A stretch of DNA of 64,000 bases from Plasmopara viticola (Eukaryota > Oomycota > Peronosporomycetes > Peronosporales > Peronosporaceae), in NCBI GenBank assembly GCA_001695595.3, contig MBPM02000010.1, positions 62,001-126,000 on the forward strand, given 5' to 3'. The translations under genes and the position numbers were made by a program. This document shows positions 1 to 13,300 of this stretch, piece by piece; position 1 is the stretch's first letter; each line of letters begins with the position of its first letter. A model generated the notes under the pieces. That model did no database searches. It was not told the DNA's origin and saw only the letters and a list, made by a program, of their open reading frames with translations.

Positions 1-3000
1 GCCAGTGTTGCTATGTACCAAGAGGAAGTCACACGCGATACGATCGAGTTGATTTTTGCTTTAGGACCGATGCAGTCGCTCTTTAATCGCTGGGCAGCTG
101 TGCCGCCACCATCACCTCGGACAGTTGCGAGTACCGTGGTTGGTCCATCACCTTTGCGTCTACCCGAGAATGAGGCATTGTCGGCGTATTGGAAACTCCA
201 AGTTGTGTTTGCATTTAATGCGCACGATACCGTGAACAAAGAGTACAAAGATTTAGGCGTCGAGTGGCTCTGCGAAGGTACGAGCCCGAGTTTAAATGGA
301 AAGTGGTTGACACTCGAGACGACTGTCGGTGCGTGTGCTGAAATTCAGCAGCGAACAGCACGAATTGGGAAAAGTACGCAGAAAAAAGCATATGCAGACT
401 ATCATGCAGCGTGGTATCGATGTCTTGGTATCTCGTCCTTGCCTGTGCTTTTGGACTATGTTTGCACTGCTTATGAAAAGATCACGCAGTCATCTCTCTC
501 GACCGAAAGAATGGAAACGGACAAACGTCCTTTGTCTGCCGTGCTGGAAAGTGTGGTTGTTGATTTTTTGTGGATATGCAAGGGCATGTTACTAAGTAGT
601 GTGCACAACCAACAGGAGGTTGTGCGAAACTATGTCTTTCACTTGTTCGCCCACGTCTTAATGCAGCATCAACAAAGTCTTTCTGTCATCTGGACGCCTG
701 GGAGTCTGGTCGTGTGTGTGGAAACAATCAAGAGTTTGGCGCACTTGATGCCAAGCATTTCAAGCCGCGATGTCGGTGAAAACCACCCATTCCACGCGTC
801 CATTTGGACCACAAATCCTCTTTTTGCCGCTGGTGTACGTGCTTTTCTTTTAGATTATCACGTATGGAGTCAAGCGGACTACAAGACGCAATCGATCTAC
901 AATCATCAATTGTACGGACTTGCATGTGAATACCCGCGTGCGTTCAACAACCTGCAAGCTGTCTCAAAAGTGCTCGAGATTCTCCACTTGTTCTATTCGT
1001 CTTTGCACACTTCTAACGATGCGGAGGCGAGTCAAAATTCACAGCAGCTTACCGCGGCGAATGAGACAAAGCACCATTGGAAACAGCAGTGCATTCAGAC
1101 GTTGGTCGAAGTGCTTGAAGTGTGTCTCACGAACCAGAGTACGCACATACATGAAGTATTAGAGCAAGAAGTGATGGAGACGACATTCGCTCGAGCAAGC
1201 ACTGCCTCGGGAACCGGCAGTACGGGTGCAACAGGAAGCGGGTCTGTGCCATCGGCGTCTCCAGCAGCTTCTTCTCCGTCGTCCTCCACGAGTCGCAAGG
1301 GTGGCGTCTTTAGTGTGAACCTCGAGAGTATCGTCTGGAGCGACCAGACAGCGAAGTTTGCTAATGTGGACGAGACAGGATCGAGAAAAAGCGTGTTGCA
1401 ATCAATCCAAGTTCGATTCTCGCTTGTTCGCGACCTTCGAGCGGTTATCCGATTCTTACTCACTAGCAACGACGCGGCCGTGTGTACAGCGTTGTTGCTC
1501 TTGCTTCGACGACTTGCCGTATCGTTTCTCGACATGCGTTTTGCTTTGATAAGCTCAAGTATCATGGATTGTCTGCTCTACCTCATGCAAGATCGGCATA
1601 CAGATGCAGAGAAGAAGGCAACAAGTACGCCCGTGTCAATACATGTCCGTATGGCGTGCGTACCCTTATTTATCTACCTACTGGATTGGCTCGAGTCGAT
1701 CGAAGGACGGACCGTCTGGTGTGGACTAGAAGAACATTTACGACTCGTGTTGAGTGAACAGGGCAGTTTTTCCATTGGTTTTCTCGAACTCATGATAGAA
1801 TTTTACTTTGACCCAGCGTGGTGCTTAGGTGTGCAACACAGTCTTATTATGAATGCTCCATCGAAGAAAGAGTCGCTGCTTTTTCCAATTGCAACCACGA
1901 GTAGGATGACGTCACCTGTTGTACGGGAGAAAGGCATGGACGATGGCATAGCAGTGGCCATGAATTCGAGCACTAGTGAATTTAGTACAGGAACTGGCGG
2001 ACTCATGGACTGGATGAAAGCCACGGCGCCAGGGGTTGGCAAACGGCTTCAATTAACGTGGGAAAAACGCGCGTCGGTCATTCGACTCATGGCGCTGCGC
2101 AATCTGTCTAATGTGGGGGAGACACAGAGTTCAGCACTTGTCGCGGAAACGTTTGACGAAGGCGTGAGTGGGATCTTGAGTCTCCCATTGACGGGCAGTT
2201 TACCCTTTCTGCCCATTTTACTCGGAAAAAGCTCATCACGTTTTCGTGAAAAAGTCCTGATGGATATTAATGTAAAATTGAAAACGGATGAAGATGTACA
2301 GCAGCGTGTTCTCTCAATGAAAAAACGTTGGGCAGAAGCACTTTTGGAGCTCTCGTTGACGTGTTCCCTAGGAGTGGCGACTGCACGTGACGGGAAAGAG
2401 GAGGAGGGAGAGACTTGTGGTCGAGCGTACGGCTTCGATGCAAGCAAGACTGGTGAAGATCTTGTTCTCGACACGATTGTATCATTACTTTGTATGGCGA
2501 TGCAGAACCCGCGTGGCTGGTCTTCGTTCACGCACTTGCTTGTGGCGCTACGAAGCATTCAATTGAAATACCAATCCGGGTCAACCATTTTGATGCTGTC
2601 TTCCTTACCGCCATTGACTCAAGTGGCTCCGTTCGTACACGACTCGCAACTCTTTTGTCAGCCACTTTATTGGCTCTGTCGCGTCGTCGGGATTGTTCTT
2701 CAGCGGATGGCACGCAGCCGGACAATGTTATCTCGAACATTGGCCGAGAATGTTCAGCGGGTGCTCTTTCTAGTACACGAGACGCTCTTGATCGTACCGG
2801 TAGCGCGCAGTGACAAGTACGTGTGGTCGGACGCCCAGTTGTTTCTCTTTAATGCTGTACTTGAAGTCTGTGCGCGATTGGTCCAAAGTACCCACAAACT
2901 GCATCGCGTGGGTCTCTTCCCGGGGCTGGAGATTCTACAAAATGCACTGCCGTACGTAGGTGCAACGACGATAATGGAGCGTGTGGTCCACGTTCTTGTC

Positions 3001-6000
3001 CAAAGTTTCCAGCAAGAACTAAATGCTGGCGCCGCGTTGCGTGTGTATGACACGGTGCCAACCCGTGACGTTTTTCTTCGTGCGCTGGTACATCTACGGC
3101 GAGCGTTGATTATTCACACTAACGAGGAGTTGCTGAGTTTGTTGCGTGGTTTGACCCTGCGGATATGTACGTCTGGCTCATTTGAGGAAGAGTTAAGTGC
3201 GGCGGGTTTGTCAACGTATGAATTAAGCACTTTAACGGAGCAAAAGGCGGTCGAGGTCGTGCTTGATACGCTAGCGCTTGCAATAAATAGCACTGAGTCA
3301 CACGAGCAAGAAGATGCGGACGATCGCGTGCCCTATTTTCCAATGGCAAACGAATTGCAGACTTTGCATCAAGATAATGGTAAAAAAGGGTGGAAAGACG
3401 CTAGTGTTGTCGAGTCGACGGACGAGTCTGAGCGGACATTGTGGGCCGCGTTGGAAGTGGAAGAAAATCGGATGTTGGCGACCTTGCGTGACGTCACAAG
3501 TCGAGAAGACCAGCGTGTGTTGACGGCCGTTTCGGTGCAGCGCGATCAGAAGCAGAAATGGACGCATGAGTTGTGGCTCAAGCATGAATTTACATTTCGA
3601 TCGCAGCATGCATACGATGCGTTACGACATTCAGCGCCCGCGACACTGGCAGCCTTACAAAAGACGCACGTGTGGCGGCTTGGAGCGTACGAAACGCCGT
3701 TTCCATCTCGTATGCGTCGGACTGTCGACATTGATTTGCACTTGAGTGCTGAAAAGATGCTGGCGATGAGAAGCTCGGGAATTAATGAACACGTAAAGCT
3801 TGCGGTACGGAGACCTCGACAGTCGCTTAGCTTGTCGGTTCCATTGGAAATTACTCATAGCTTGGAGAATGGAGACCGTGTCGATGATGCGATTGGAGTA
3901 GAGGAAGGATCTGGAGACGATTTACTTGAACGTGTTGGGCGGGTTGTAGCGCAACAGCGTGGAGGGGAGATTCGAGACATTACGTCGGATGATGCGAACT
4001 TTGTAGACACGTACGTACCAAGTACTGACACGGAAGAGAAAGAAATGGAAACGCGAGACGGATCGGTTGACGAGTTCAAGCGTGACTCCATGTCGGCTGA
4101 CAGTGTAGAAGAGAAGCAAGCAAGATCGAGTGGGTCTTCTGTTTCGCCGGTTGAAGGGACGACTTTGTTTAAGGAAGGGGCACAAGGACTTGACCCTAGT
4201 GCTGGGATTGGCGTGACGCCCGATGATCAAGTGTATGCGAGTGTCACGTGTCGCCGTGTCGTGCCTGAAGGAATCATTTTAGGTCGCTTGTCGCTTTGCA
4301 TCAAGCACATTGTGTTCGAGCCTCAACCTCAGCAGTCTGAGCTCACTAAAGAAGTAAAGAATGGATCAAGTCTGACCGAGTTTGATGATACGACACTTTT
4401 CGTATCGCCTGCTAGTAGTGTGGATGAAAGTGCACCGGGTCTTCACCGTTGCTATCGATGGAAATATCGCCATCTTGTCGGGGTGTACTTACGGCGCTAC
4501 CGCTTACGGGACTCTGCAATCGAGCTCTTTTTACGTGACGGAGGTGCCCATTTTCTTGATTTTCCACGTACGACCAAGCACCGACGTAACGACTTTGTGC
4601 GTGTCTTGTATTCGTTTTTGCCTCGCAGTACACCCAAGCAATGGCCTGGACGGGTGATTCCTCACTTGGCTGCTACCACAAAAGCATGGCAAACGCGACA
4701 GATTAGCAACTTTGACTACCTCATGGCCCTCAATACGTACGCTGGACGCAGTTTTAATGATTTGACCCAATATCCCGTCTTTCCTTGGGTCCTTGCCAAT
4801 TATCACGATACGACAGTCGACTTGAGCGATGCCCGAAACTTTCGTGACTTGTCGAAACCGATGGGCGCATTGAATGCAAATCGTTTGGCTGAATATTGGG
4901 AGCGCTATCATTCGTTTGATGATCCTGTGATTCCTAAATTCCTCTACGGTTCCCACTACTCGACGTGTGCCGGTGTCGTGCTCTTTTTCCTCTTTCGTGT
5001 CGAACCCTTTGCAACGTTGCATCAAAAGATGCAAGGTGGAACATTTGATTTACCCGATCGCTTGTTCTATTCTATGGACGAAACGTGGCAAATGTGCAAT
5101 TCGCACATGTCGGAAGTCAAAGAGTTGACGCCTGAATTTTATGCCAGTGACGGGACGTTCTTGTGCAATGGCAATGGCTATGCGTTGGGCAAACGTCATG
5201 ATCAGCAAGTTGTACAGGGTGTCCAATTGCCACCGTGGGCAACGACCCCGGACGAATTCATTCGTCTGCATCGGGCGGCACTTGAGAGTGAATATGTGTC
5301 GTCTCATTTGCATTTGTGGATTGATTTAATCTTTGGGGCGAAACAACGTGGACGTGCGGCCTTGGAAGCGAACAATGTCTTTTACTACTTGACGTACTAT
5401 GGTGTCGTGGATCTCGATAAGGTAGACGATCCGTTCTTACGCGAATCCATGGAGCTACAGATTGCCCACTTTGGACAATGTCCCATGCAACTCTTTGCGA
5501 CGCCCCATCCGACCCGTCATGCTGCAATTCGACGCAACGCTAGTGCACCCGCGCCTTCTGTGTCGTCTGAGCGACAGAGTCCGACCGTGAAAGAGGGTCA
5601 TGCGAATAGCTTGAGTACTTCCATTCCTCGCCCGCTTTCGATTGCATTTCAAGACTTTTCTCTTGTTGCGCAAGAAAAGCGACGCCATTGGAGTCCCGTG
5701 GCAAGTATCAAACCGATTGCACAGAGTAGAATCCAGTTGCTTCGGATTTTACCTGATCGGGTCATCAGTGTGAATGAACTCGGGGTCGTTGAAGTGTATT
5801 ACTGGAAACTAGTACCCAAGCCCACGTCGCCGTCGTCTTCACTCCACGTCAAGCCGTTTACGACGGATGACGTCAGTCGTAGCAGTTTGTCATCTGCCAC
5901 GAACTCGCCACGGAACAGCGAACAGGATACGTTACTTAATGACCTCAGTGTCAATGACGATGGAGGCACTGATCTATCACACGATTGTCCATGGTTTGTG

Positions 6001-7243
6001 GAGATTCTGCGCGATGATTCACCTTTTGATTACGTTCCACGCATTCCTGTCTTTGATCCAGTCGTCTCGAACGAGTGGCATTTATCGTCCCAGCCTTCTC
6101 GTGGCTTTCCTGTCGTGATTTCTGGCAATGGCCGCGTCGTCATCTCTGGTGGAGCCCGCAGTGGTGCCCTTCACTTTCGTCTTTTGGACCTCGACAATGG
6201 CCACATGATTGGGAAAGCAAGTGTCGTGGGTCATAGCGCCGCTATCACATGTCTGAGTCGCGATCGGGTCACTGCTTTGAGTCATCACCACGTGGGCACT
6301 GCGACGGTCCATGAAGACAATGAAGTGATCGTCTCGGGTTCCCAAGATGGAACGCTCGCGCTCTGGCGTCTCTCGCGCTTAAAACCCGATTTACTCTTTC
6401 GCTTGCCGCGCGTGTCGCCGAGTCCGCTGCAAGTGTTTCGTGGCCACACGACGCCGTTGGTGGATTGTTGTATCAATACGTTTCTAGATCTTGTCGTCTC
6501 GTGTACCCAAGACGTTGGCATGGTGCATTTTCTGCATGAACAAGGACAAGTGGCCTTTGTGTTTGAACCTGGTGTGGTCAAGGGCCACTTTGTGCGCGTT
6601 TGTGTCTCGATTAAAGGATATGTGCTTGCAATCACGCGGTTGCGTTCCGACGAGAAACGGGTCGCGAGTCTTTGTCAGCTCTTTAATCTATCGGGTGTCT
6701 TGGTTCAATCGTATTTCTTAGCCAAGGACGAGATTGTCGACGTTCAAGTGGCTGCAGAGGGAGACTTGGTCTTTTTGACCCTCGTGCCGGGGATAATCCG
6801 CATCTGTCGCATTGACGAGTAAGGTTTTTTGGGTTTTTTATGAAATGTATCCTCTTAGCCGTGTGTTTTTTTGCAGTTTTGTGACGGTGCAAGAATATCT
6901 GTCGCCTACTTCAAGTGGGTCCATGATCTCTGCCATGTGTTTTGGACCGCATGAAGCAGTCATTTTGCTGGCCTCAGGTCATCAAGACGGCACGCTCTCG
7001 CTGCAATTGTTGCCCGATGCCAGTGGTTCCGTGTCTTTTTTAACCAATGTTCGTCGTTTATTGGGTGTTTCGTCCAAATTTAAGCGGGTAAAAGGCACTG
7101 TGCAACACGCCCAGACGCTTGCAATCTCGACGTTGGACAATGCCAAGGCGGTCACGAGTACAGCACGAGACATTGCGGGGGAAGCCCTGGGGGAAGCACG
7201 AGTAATGATGCGGGGATTTATTTCGTACCTTCAAAACGGATAA
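1..7243 (+). CDS. BEACH-domain WD40 protein (neurobeachin/LRBA-like), 5' partial
   Basis: This is a large scaffold of the BEACH family, which acts in vesicle trafficking and membrane dynamics in the cytosol. Exon 1 is open from the window edge to 6818; the first ATG is at 13, but upstream codons stay open, so the gene probably starts outside the window. Counting from that ATG, a long helical N-terminal region fills residues 1-1400, a PH-like domain lies at about 1405-1545, the BEACH domain at about 1565-1835 (MALNTYAGRSFNDLTQYPVF, then NNVFYYLTYYGVVDLD), and WD40 repeats at about 1880 to the end. An in-frame stop at 6820-6822 is avoided by a 58-bp phase-2 intron, 6819-6876 (GTAAGG...TTGCAG). 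Exon 2 (6877-7243) adds the last WD40 blade (ILLASGHQDGTLSLQLL) and a C-terminal tail. Family assignment is firm; subfamily is not resolved. Confidence 0.93.
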
Positions 7244-7336
7244 TTCAATTAAGTATGAGATACAGAATGTAGGTCATTTTTTGTTTATTTATTTTTTTGG
7301 CAATTTGCCACTTGTCTTTTATTGCAACGTGCAAAA

Positions 7337-9181
7337 ATGGCGCTCGATGTTCGGAAAAAGACCCATTTGCAAGAGGAACAAACGCATTTGCTCCCGACTA
7401 CGAAGGAGGAAGCAAATTGTCGTCCTCGTCGCTCGATCATTCTCAACGTGTGCTCATTCATCCTCGTGACTGAATTCTGTGAACGATTGGCGTATTATGG
7501 TCTGTCCGGGTCTTTACCCATCTTTTTCCACCGGAATTTGGGTCTCAGTACCGTCTTGGCGACGGAGCTCAATACGACGTTTACGTCGCTCTCGTATCTG
7601 ACGCCACTACTGGGAGCATATGTAGCGGATCGTCACTTGGGTCGATTTCGAACCATCATGCTCTTTTGCTCGCTCTACATTGCTGGGCTTGCCATGTGCG
7701 TCGTTGCGTCTTTCCCCGCCGTGTCATCCTTGCCCGTGTTCATGGTGGGACTTTTTGGATTAGTGGGTTTTGGTGCGGGTGGAATAAAACCCAACGTCGT
7801 CGTCTTGGGTGCGGACCAATTTGATATGACAATCCCGGCCCAACGCGCTGAAAAAGACAGTTTTTTCAATTGGTTTTATTGGGCAATTAACGTCGGGGCG
7901 ACCTTTAGCTACGGCATCTTGACAAATCTCGCCGTCAATGGGCTACCCCCGTATCTGCCAGCCCAGTATGGTTTCTTTGCGTCGTTTGCAATCCCGTCTG
8001 CGGCCTTTGTCGTTGCTACGCTCGTCTTTTACGCTGGGAAACAGCGGTACCGTCGTGTACCACCCAAAGGGAGTGCCTTGCGCAAGTTTTTTGCCGTCTT
8101 GATCCAAGCAGGTGGACGATCGCGCCATGGTACACTTGTACTGAGTGGCGGCATGGCCTTCCTCCCCGGGATTGCCCTCACGACTGCTTCGTACTTTATT
8201 CAAGAGAAAACCATGCACTTGATTATCGCCCTGCTCGGAGCCAGCGCCGTGCTGTATGGAACGTTTGTGCTCATTTTCTCGAGTGCAGCCACCGATTGGC
8301 TCCGTCTCGCCTCGCGAGCCAATGGTGGATCCTTTTCGTCCCAAGATGTGCAAGATGCCACGCAAGTGATGCGACTTGCTCCCTATTTTGGCGTCATTAT
8401 CATTTTTTGGGCCGTGTACGGTCAAATGTCTTCAAATTTTGTCGTCCAAGGGTGTCAAATGGATTTGCGCGTGAATAAAAGCAACGACGTTTTGCTTTCT
8501 TCGGCAATGCTCAATATCGTCGACTCGAGCGTCATTCTAGTCTTTATTCCCATTTTCGACCGGATCGTGTACCCATTTTTCACCAAAATGGGTCTCTACC
8601 CCACCTTGCTCCGCAAGATCGGAGCGGGTCTGGTCTTTGCAATGCTCGCAATGCTCGTAGCAGGAGGGATCGAACAGCTTCGTAAACAGCAGCCGATCCT
8701 CCAAGGAGTGGTTTCCAATTGCAGTGCAGCGCACGAAAGCTTGCGCATGTCGTTGCTGAGTGTCTGGTGGCAAACGCCTCAATACGTACTAGTGGGGATT
8801 GCCGAGATTCTAACGAGTATCTCGGCGTATGATTTGTTCTACTCGGAAGTCCCCGAGTCCATGCGAAGTGTGTGTCAAGCGCTCAATCTACTCACCACGA
8901 CACTGGGGTACATTGTGACGGGGGCGATCAACAGCATCTTTTCGTTTTGGATCCCCAGTGACTTGAATCACGGGCATTTAGAGTACATTTACTACCTCAT
9001 GGCCTTGCTCGTCGTGGTCCTTTTGATGGCGTTTGTGGCCGTGTCGCAGTCTTTTGAGTACCATGTACCGCCCCCAGGGCTCGAGACTGTCGTGTCGGGT
9101 TTCTCACCTGCACTCTCGCGGGCAATCACCAAGGTGCGAAAAAAACGAAACGTATCAACGGAAGGTGGTGGAGCTATATAA
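7337..9181 (+). CDS. Proton-coupled oligopeptide transporter (POT/PTR, SLC15-like)
   Basis: This is a 614-residue polytopic membrane protein of the POT/PTR branch of the major facilitator superfamily, which imports di- and tripeptides (in some members nitrate or other solutes) with protons. The ExxER-type motif is seen near residue 45 (TEFCERLAYYGLSGSLPIFF) and the PTR2 signature near residue 180 (FNWFYWAINVGATFSYGI). About twelve hydrophobic segments and a short basic C-terminal tail are visible. Length matches the family. The ATG at 7337 is chosen for its good context (AAAAATGG); the longer frame upstream opens only with TTG. It lies 93 bp behind the BEACH gene on the same strand, with a T-rich leader. 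The substrate cannot be told from sequence. Confidence 0.95.
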   Translation: MALDVRKKTHLQEEQTHLLPTTKEEANCRPRRSIILNVCSFILVTEFCERLAYYGLSGSLPIFFHRNLGLSTVLATELNTTFTSLSYLTPLLGAYVADRHLGRFRTIMLFCSLYIAGLAMCVVASFPAVSSLPVFMVGLFGLVGFGAGGIKPNVVVLGADQFDMTIPAQRAEKDSFFNWFYWAINVGATFSYGILTNLAVNGLPPYLPAQYGFFASFAIPSAAFVVATLVFYAGKQRYRRVPPKGSALRKFFAVLIQAGGRSRHGTLVLSGGMAFLPGIALTTASYFIQEKTMHLIIALLGASAVLYGTFVLIFSSAATDWLRLASRANGGSFSSQDVQDATQVMRLAPYFGVIIIFWAVYGQMSSNFVVQGCQMDLRVNKSNDVLLSSAMLNIVDSSVILVFIPIFDRIVYPFFTKMGLYPTLLRKIGAGLVFAMLAMLVAGGIEQLRKQQPILQGVVSNCSAAHESLRMSLLSVWWQTPQYVLVGIAEILTSISAYDLFYSEVPESMRSVCQALNLLTTTLGYIVTGAINSIFSFWIPSDLNHGHLEYIYYLMALLVVVLLMAFVAVSQSFEYHVPPPGLETVVSGFSPALSRAITKVRKKRNVSTEGGGAI

Positions 9182-9361
9182 AGGAAAGACCGGATCGTCT
9201 CAATTAATCTTGGCATGTTATTAAAAAAAACGAGCGAACTGTTTTGATATATAACTTGCTCTAAATTGCATGAAACCGTAAGTAAAAAACGCCTCGCCAT
9301 AAAATACGTGATCCGTGAGCTTAAGATTAAAAAAGCACCATTCAAAGCCCATGTCCTCAAG

Positions 9362-9853
9362 TCAAAGAATAAAGTATTCAAGAAGCCAAATCTCTTCTAG
9401 TGCAAGACTATTGCCCTCCATTACTAGTGTTGGACTCGATAGCGTCCAGCTCATGGACGAAAGATCGAAATCCACTGCCGTGGGGCTCGTCAATTCCGGC
9501 GTCGTCTCAAGCTTTCGTGAGCTCGAGGACTTTTCAAGAGCCACGGCATCGCCTTCCCTTGGCGCAACGGTCGAAGCGAGCGATGAGAGCAGTGGGCAAC
9601 CGCACAGTGCGTTGCCTTCTTGATCGACTGCAACTTCTTGGTTCTTAAAGCCTTTTGCACGCTGCAATTGCCGCTTCTTGGCCCGATCGTGGCGACACTT
9701 CATGTCACTCCGTTTCTTGGTGCGGTTCTGTTGATGGCGATGATATTCGCAGAGAAGGAGCAACGTGCCATTTGCTTTCACTGCTCGGGGATTTGGACAC
9801 CGTCCCGTCTTGTAGCGACAACGTGGACGCGCTACGTGCTCAGCCTCGGGCAT
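9362..9853 (-). CDS. Small Cys/His zinc-binding-type protein
   Basis: A predicted protein of 163 residues. Near its N-terminus it carries C-x6-C (CRYKTGRC) followed by C-x2-H (CEYH) and a strongly basic stretch (RTKKRSDMKCRHDRAKKRQ), then an acidic, Ser-rich C-terminal half ending in a short amphipathic helix. The C-x6-C/C-x2-H block with a flanking basic tract resembles a motif I associate with many uncharacterised oomycete nuclear-type proteins, so nucleic-acid or protein binding is an inference only. The ATG at 9853 is preferred because the motif starts directly behind it; an in-frame ATG at 9934 would add 27 residues. It is convergent with the POT gene (180 bp between stops). The 452 bp to the next gene hold no further convincing ORF. 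Confidence 0.65.
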   Translation of the reverse strand: MPEAEHVARPRCRYKTGRCPNPRAVKANGTLLLLCEYHRHQQNRTKKRSDMKCRHDRAKKRQLQRAKGFKNQEVAVDQEGNALCGCPLLSSLASTVAPREGDAVALEKSSSSRKLETTPELTSPTAVDFDLSSMSWTLSSPTLVMEGNSLALEEIWLLEYFIL

Positions 9854-10305
9854 GGTGCTTTTGGTGTTGCAAATTCCAAAATGAGGACCGCACGCCTTCG
9901 AACACGTTCGTAAAAAAATAAAAAGCCTTGCCATGAAACAACTCGCATGTAATTCAAGCGCAGGCTCACGCACGTTGGAATAAATAGCTTGGATCAAGGC
10001 CGTTGCAACGACGAGCGACGAAAAGGATCAACGCACGTTTTGACGGCGACTTAAAGATAGGAAGGCCGCACCATTTTTTAGGCACGACCAGGGGTTTCAA
10101 AGAAAAAAAAAGACCCAAAAGCGGTAAGAAATCCATGCCCGCGGTATTTTTTAAATACAACCTTATTACCCAATCACCGAATGCACCACTTTCGAGGTAC
10201 AAAAACGCAATGTACCACCATCACACCCGCACTGTACCATCACAAGCCGTAGCACACAATAAAAAGCCATGGCCCAACATATCTTCGCCTTCCACCATTT
10301 CTCCA
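9854..10305. other. Intergenic region between two minus-strand genes
   Basis: A 452-bp stretch downstream of the anoctamin gene and upstream of the small Cys/His protein. It contains A-runs and short open frames only. It probably holds the anoctamin 3' UTR and the promoter of the small gene. No repeat or RNA gene was seen. Confidence 0.5.
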
Positions 10306-13300
10306 TTAATTCTCTAGGTAAAAAAACGTCGAGTCGCGTGGGCGTGACACGTCCGTGACATTGGACGCCCGACTCGAGGCGCTTCGACGTTGGACTTCCG
10401 AGACTTCACTCAATACACGCCGCACTTCAATGGGGTCGCATGTCCGACGAATTTCTTCATTGTACGCACCATGCAAGGGGTCGTAGAGACCCAAGAGACA
10501 CGAAAAGAACCGGTCGTGGTTCACGTGTTGCATCATGAGACAACACGTTGAGAACGGGACGCGACCCAATTTGTTTTTATCCATGTACCGAAAAATTAGG
10601 CCCGAGTACGGCAGCAATTCCGACGAATGTTTGCACAACCACGCCGCTAAGAACGGAATGAGTTCCAACTCGGCCAAGTGGCCATCGCCATCGACGTCGT
10701 ATTGATCAAACAAGACACGCAAGCGTTGCACATACTCGAGCTGCGACGGTGGTGCGGCTTTCGTGGCCGTCAATTGCTGAATCTGCTTGAGCCGCAAGAA
10801 GCCCGAGCTACGAATCATAGACGGCGTCTTGTCAATTTGCAAGACCAAGTACCGCATGCAAAAACTCACGTGTTCCAGCACGACAAAGAGGATAATCTGA
10901 TACATGCGCCAATGCGACGACCCACTTTCATTCTTGCACGCACTGGGATCGACGGAATCCTGGGGGTCAATGGTCCCAAACGGAATGACGTAGGCGGCCC
11001 CAAAGGTAAAGTTGCACGTCGTGACGAAAAAGCCAAAGTGGTACACGACGACAAAAGCCGACACGACCGTGACCCCGACAATGTTTGCATACGCCAAGAC
11101 GGTCGCCCACTCGCCAATCGACGTATCGCGCCGCGGCATGGGCCGTCGATTCGCAAACAACAGACGAAACGCGTCGCCACGGACCTCGAGGATATTGTTG
11201 CAAAACGCAGGCAAGGGCAAGAGCGGCCACACGACGGTAAACATCATGACGTACGAGAATTGAATGCACGCGTCCAGGTAATCCAACATGGGGTCGAAAA
11301 TCGGCAATTTCGCTTCGGCCAAGATTTCGTACGCGGTATAGTGATTCGAATCGTCCGACATGGGCACCACGTCGACATGAAAGCCCGTGGCTTTGGCCAC
11401 ACACTGCGCCAGTCGCGTCGGCGTGAGGTTCCGCCCGTCGTCCCCCTGGTCGCGAGCAGGGGTCGAGCGAGACGCATGGCTCGCACGGGGCGAGCGCCGT
11501 GCACCAAAAGACCGCGCGAGGCGGTGCATACACGACGTCAAGACGTACGCTTGGCGACACCCGAGCGACGGTCGCCCGCGGAGTTTCCGCAATAGATACG
11601 GCGCAATGGTCTCCAGCAACATGTTGAGCAATTGCGTCACGACGAGCGGCGTGACAAAGAGCGTGTCGAGGGTCAAGAGGTTTGGATTCCAGTCGTAGGG
11701 GGCCAGGGCCCCGAGGCCCACGCGATGAAACAGGCGCAAGATCGTGTCCCCAAACGGCATGTAGACGAACGAGATGAAGAGGAACCAAAAGAACCAGTTG
11801 GTCCAGACAAAGACAAAGCGCCGGTGGATCAAGCGATTTTCGTGCTCGGACTTTTTCGCGTAATTCTCCCACTGCACAAACTTCTCCGACATCCAATTAA
11901 AGAGTTCAAAGAAAATAATGTCAATCAAGAGGCCCAAGAGAATGCCTTGGAGGAGAATGTAGCCCCAGCGATCGGTGCCGAGCGACGACGTGGGGGCCAT
12001 GAAACACGTGACAAACCACATGCACGGGTACGACGTACTGGCGTCGCCCTCGCACGCTTCGCACGTGGGCGCGTTCTTGGCATAGACGTACCATTGGATG
12101 AACGGGACGAGGCAGAGGCATTGAATGACGGCGGAGATGAGGACAAAGACCAGCATCGTGAGCTGGATCCAGTGGTTCTTGCGCTGTTTCGGGATCTTTT
12201 CCATCTCGTGCGTCAACTGGTTCTTGACCCACACGTACTGAAAGCCGGGGTTCTCATCGTTGCGTTCGTAGACGGTGTTTTGGTACTTGGCCAGCTGCCA
12301 CTTTTCCACGAGCAAGCGCGTTTCGCGGGCCCAACACACGAGGAAGGACGGGCCCCAGAAACACACGACAAAGAGCCCAATGATCGTCAACCCTTGCATG
12401 TACTGGCGCCACTGCGGGGCCGACGTGAAGCGAAAACAGAGGTAGTAAAAGAGACACGAGAGCGTCAGAGGCACCAAGTGTTTGTTGTAAATGTGCATGA
12501 AGGCAAACAAAAAGGCCACGCGCTCGCCAAAGTGCAGCCGCAGCTCTTCCACGGCCCATCGATCGCTGTTGCCCGCCGCGGCTTTGCGCACGTGCAACTC
12601 GAACGTGCGTTTGCGGTATTCGTCAAAGAAGCGCTTGTTGAACGCACGGTCGTGGAGCGGAAAGCACTCGACGAGGACGTCGCGGACCGTCAGCTCTTTA
12701 TTGACGTCAATGACCCATTCGTCCTTGTCGTAGTCCACAAAGGCATTGTGGATAATGTTGTGCGTCAATTGCAGTTCCAAGGCCGGCGAGAAACACATGG
12801 TTTTCAACGAATCGAGCGACGCTTCGGCCAACCGCCCGAGCGCGTCGCCGCGCTTGATGGCCAGTTCGTCGACTTCGCGCTTGAATTCGTGCAAGAGGAG
12901 GTCGGGCGTGTGGTTGGGATTGATGAGGAGACAGAGGTTTTGCGCGCCGTCGTGGTGAGGCCGTTTGCGCCGCACGCCGCGTTGGTCGTCGCGGTATTGA
13001 TCGTAGAGGGCATTGTCCAAGACGACGACGTGCAAGCCGGCTTGGATCAATCGACGGACACACTTTTGTTGCAAGGCACTGACGTGGTGGGGTAAATCCC
13101 GACGGATGGACGCCGACGACCGGGACGGGAACCGCCGTTTCAAGAGGTGGAAAACCTGTTCCGTGTGTTTGAGCACGATGGCAAACGTATACTTGTGCGT
13201 CTCTTCGATCGAGACGTGGGGCGCCGTGTGCATGTAGTAGTGCATGGCATGGAACGGCGTCTTGGACTCGGGCGGGACGGGCTCGGTCGAGTTGTCACGG

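Noticed and set aside
6812..7243. A separate small gene downstream of the BEACH frame
   Set aside because: The open frame starts only with TTG, contains a GTAAGG...TTGCAG intron at its start and continues the WD40 repeats, so it is exon 2 of the BEACH gene.
11632..13095. A 487-codon open frame on the plus strand, and a 305-codon one at 10,678-11,595
   Set aside because: Both lie opposite the anoctamin gene and are rich in Arg/Glu/His/Val, as expected from the complement of its codons. No domain is visible and the minus-strand frame is clearly the real one.
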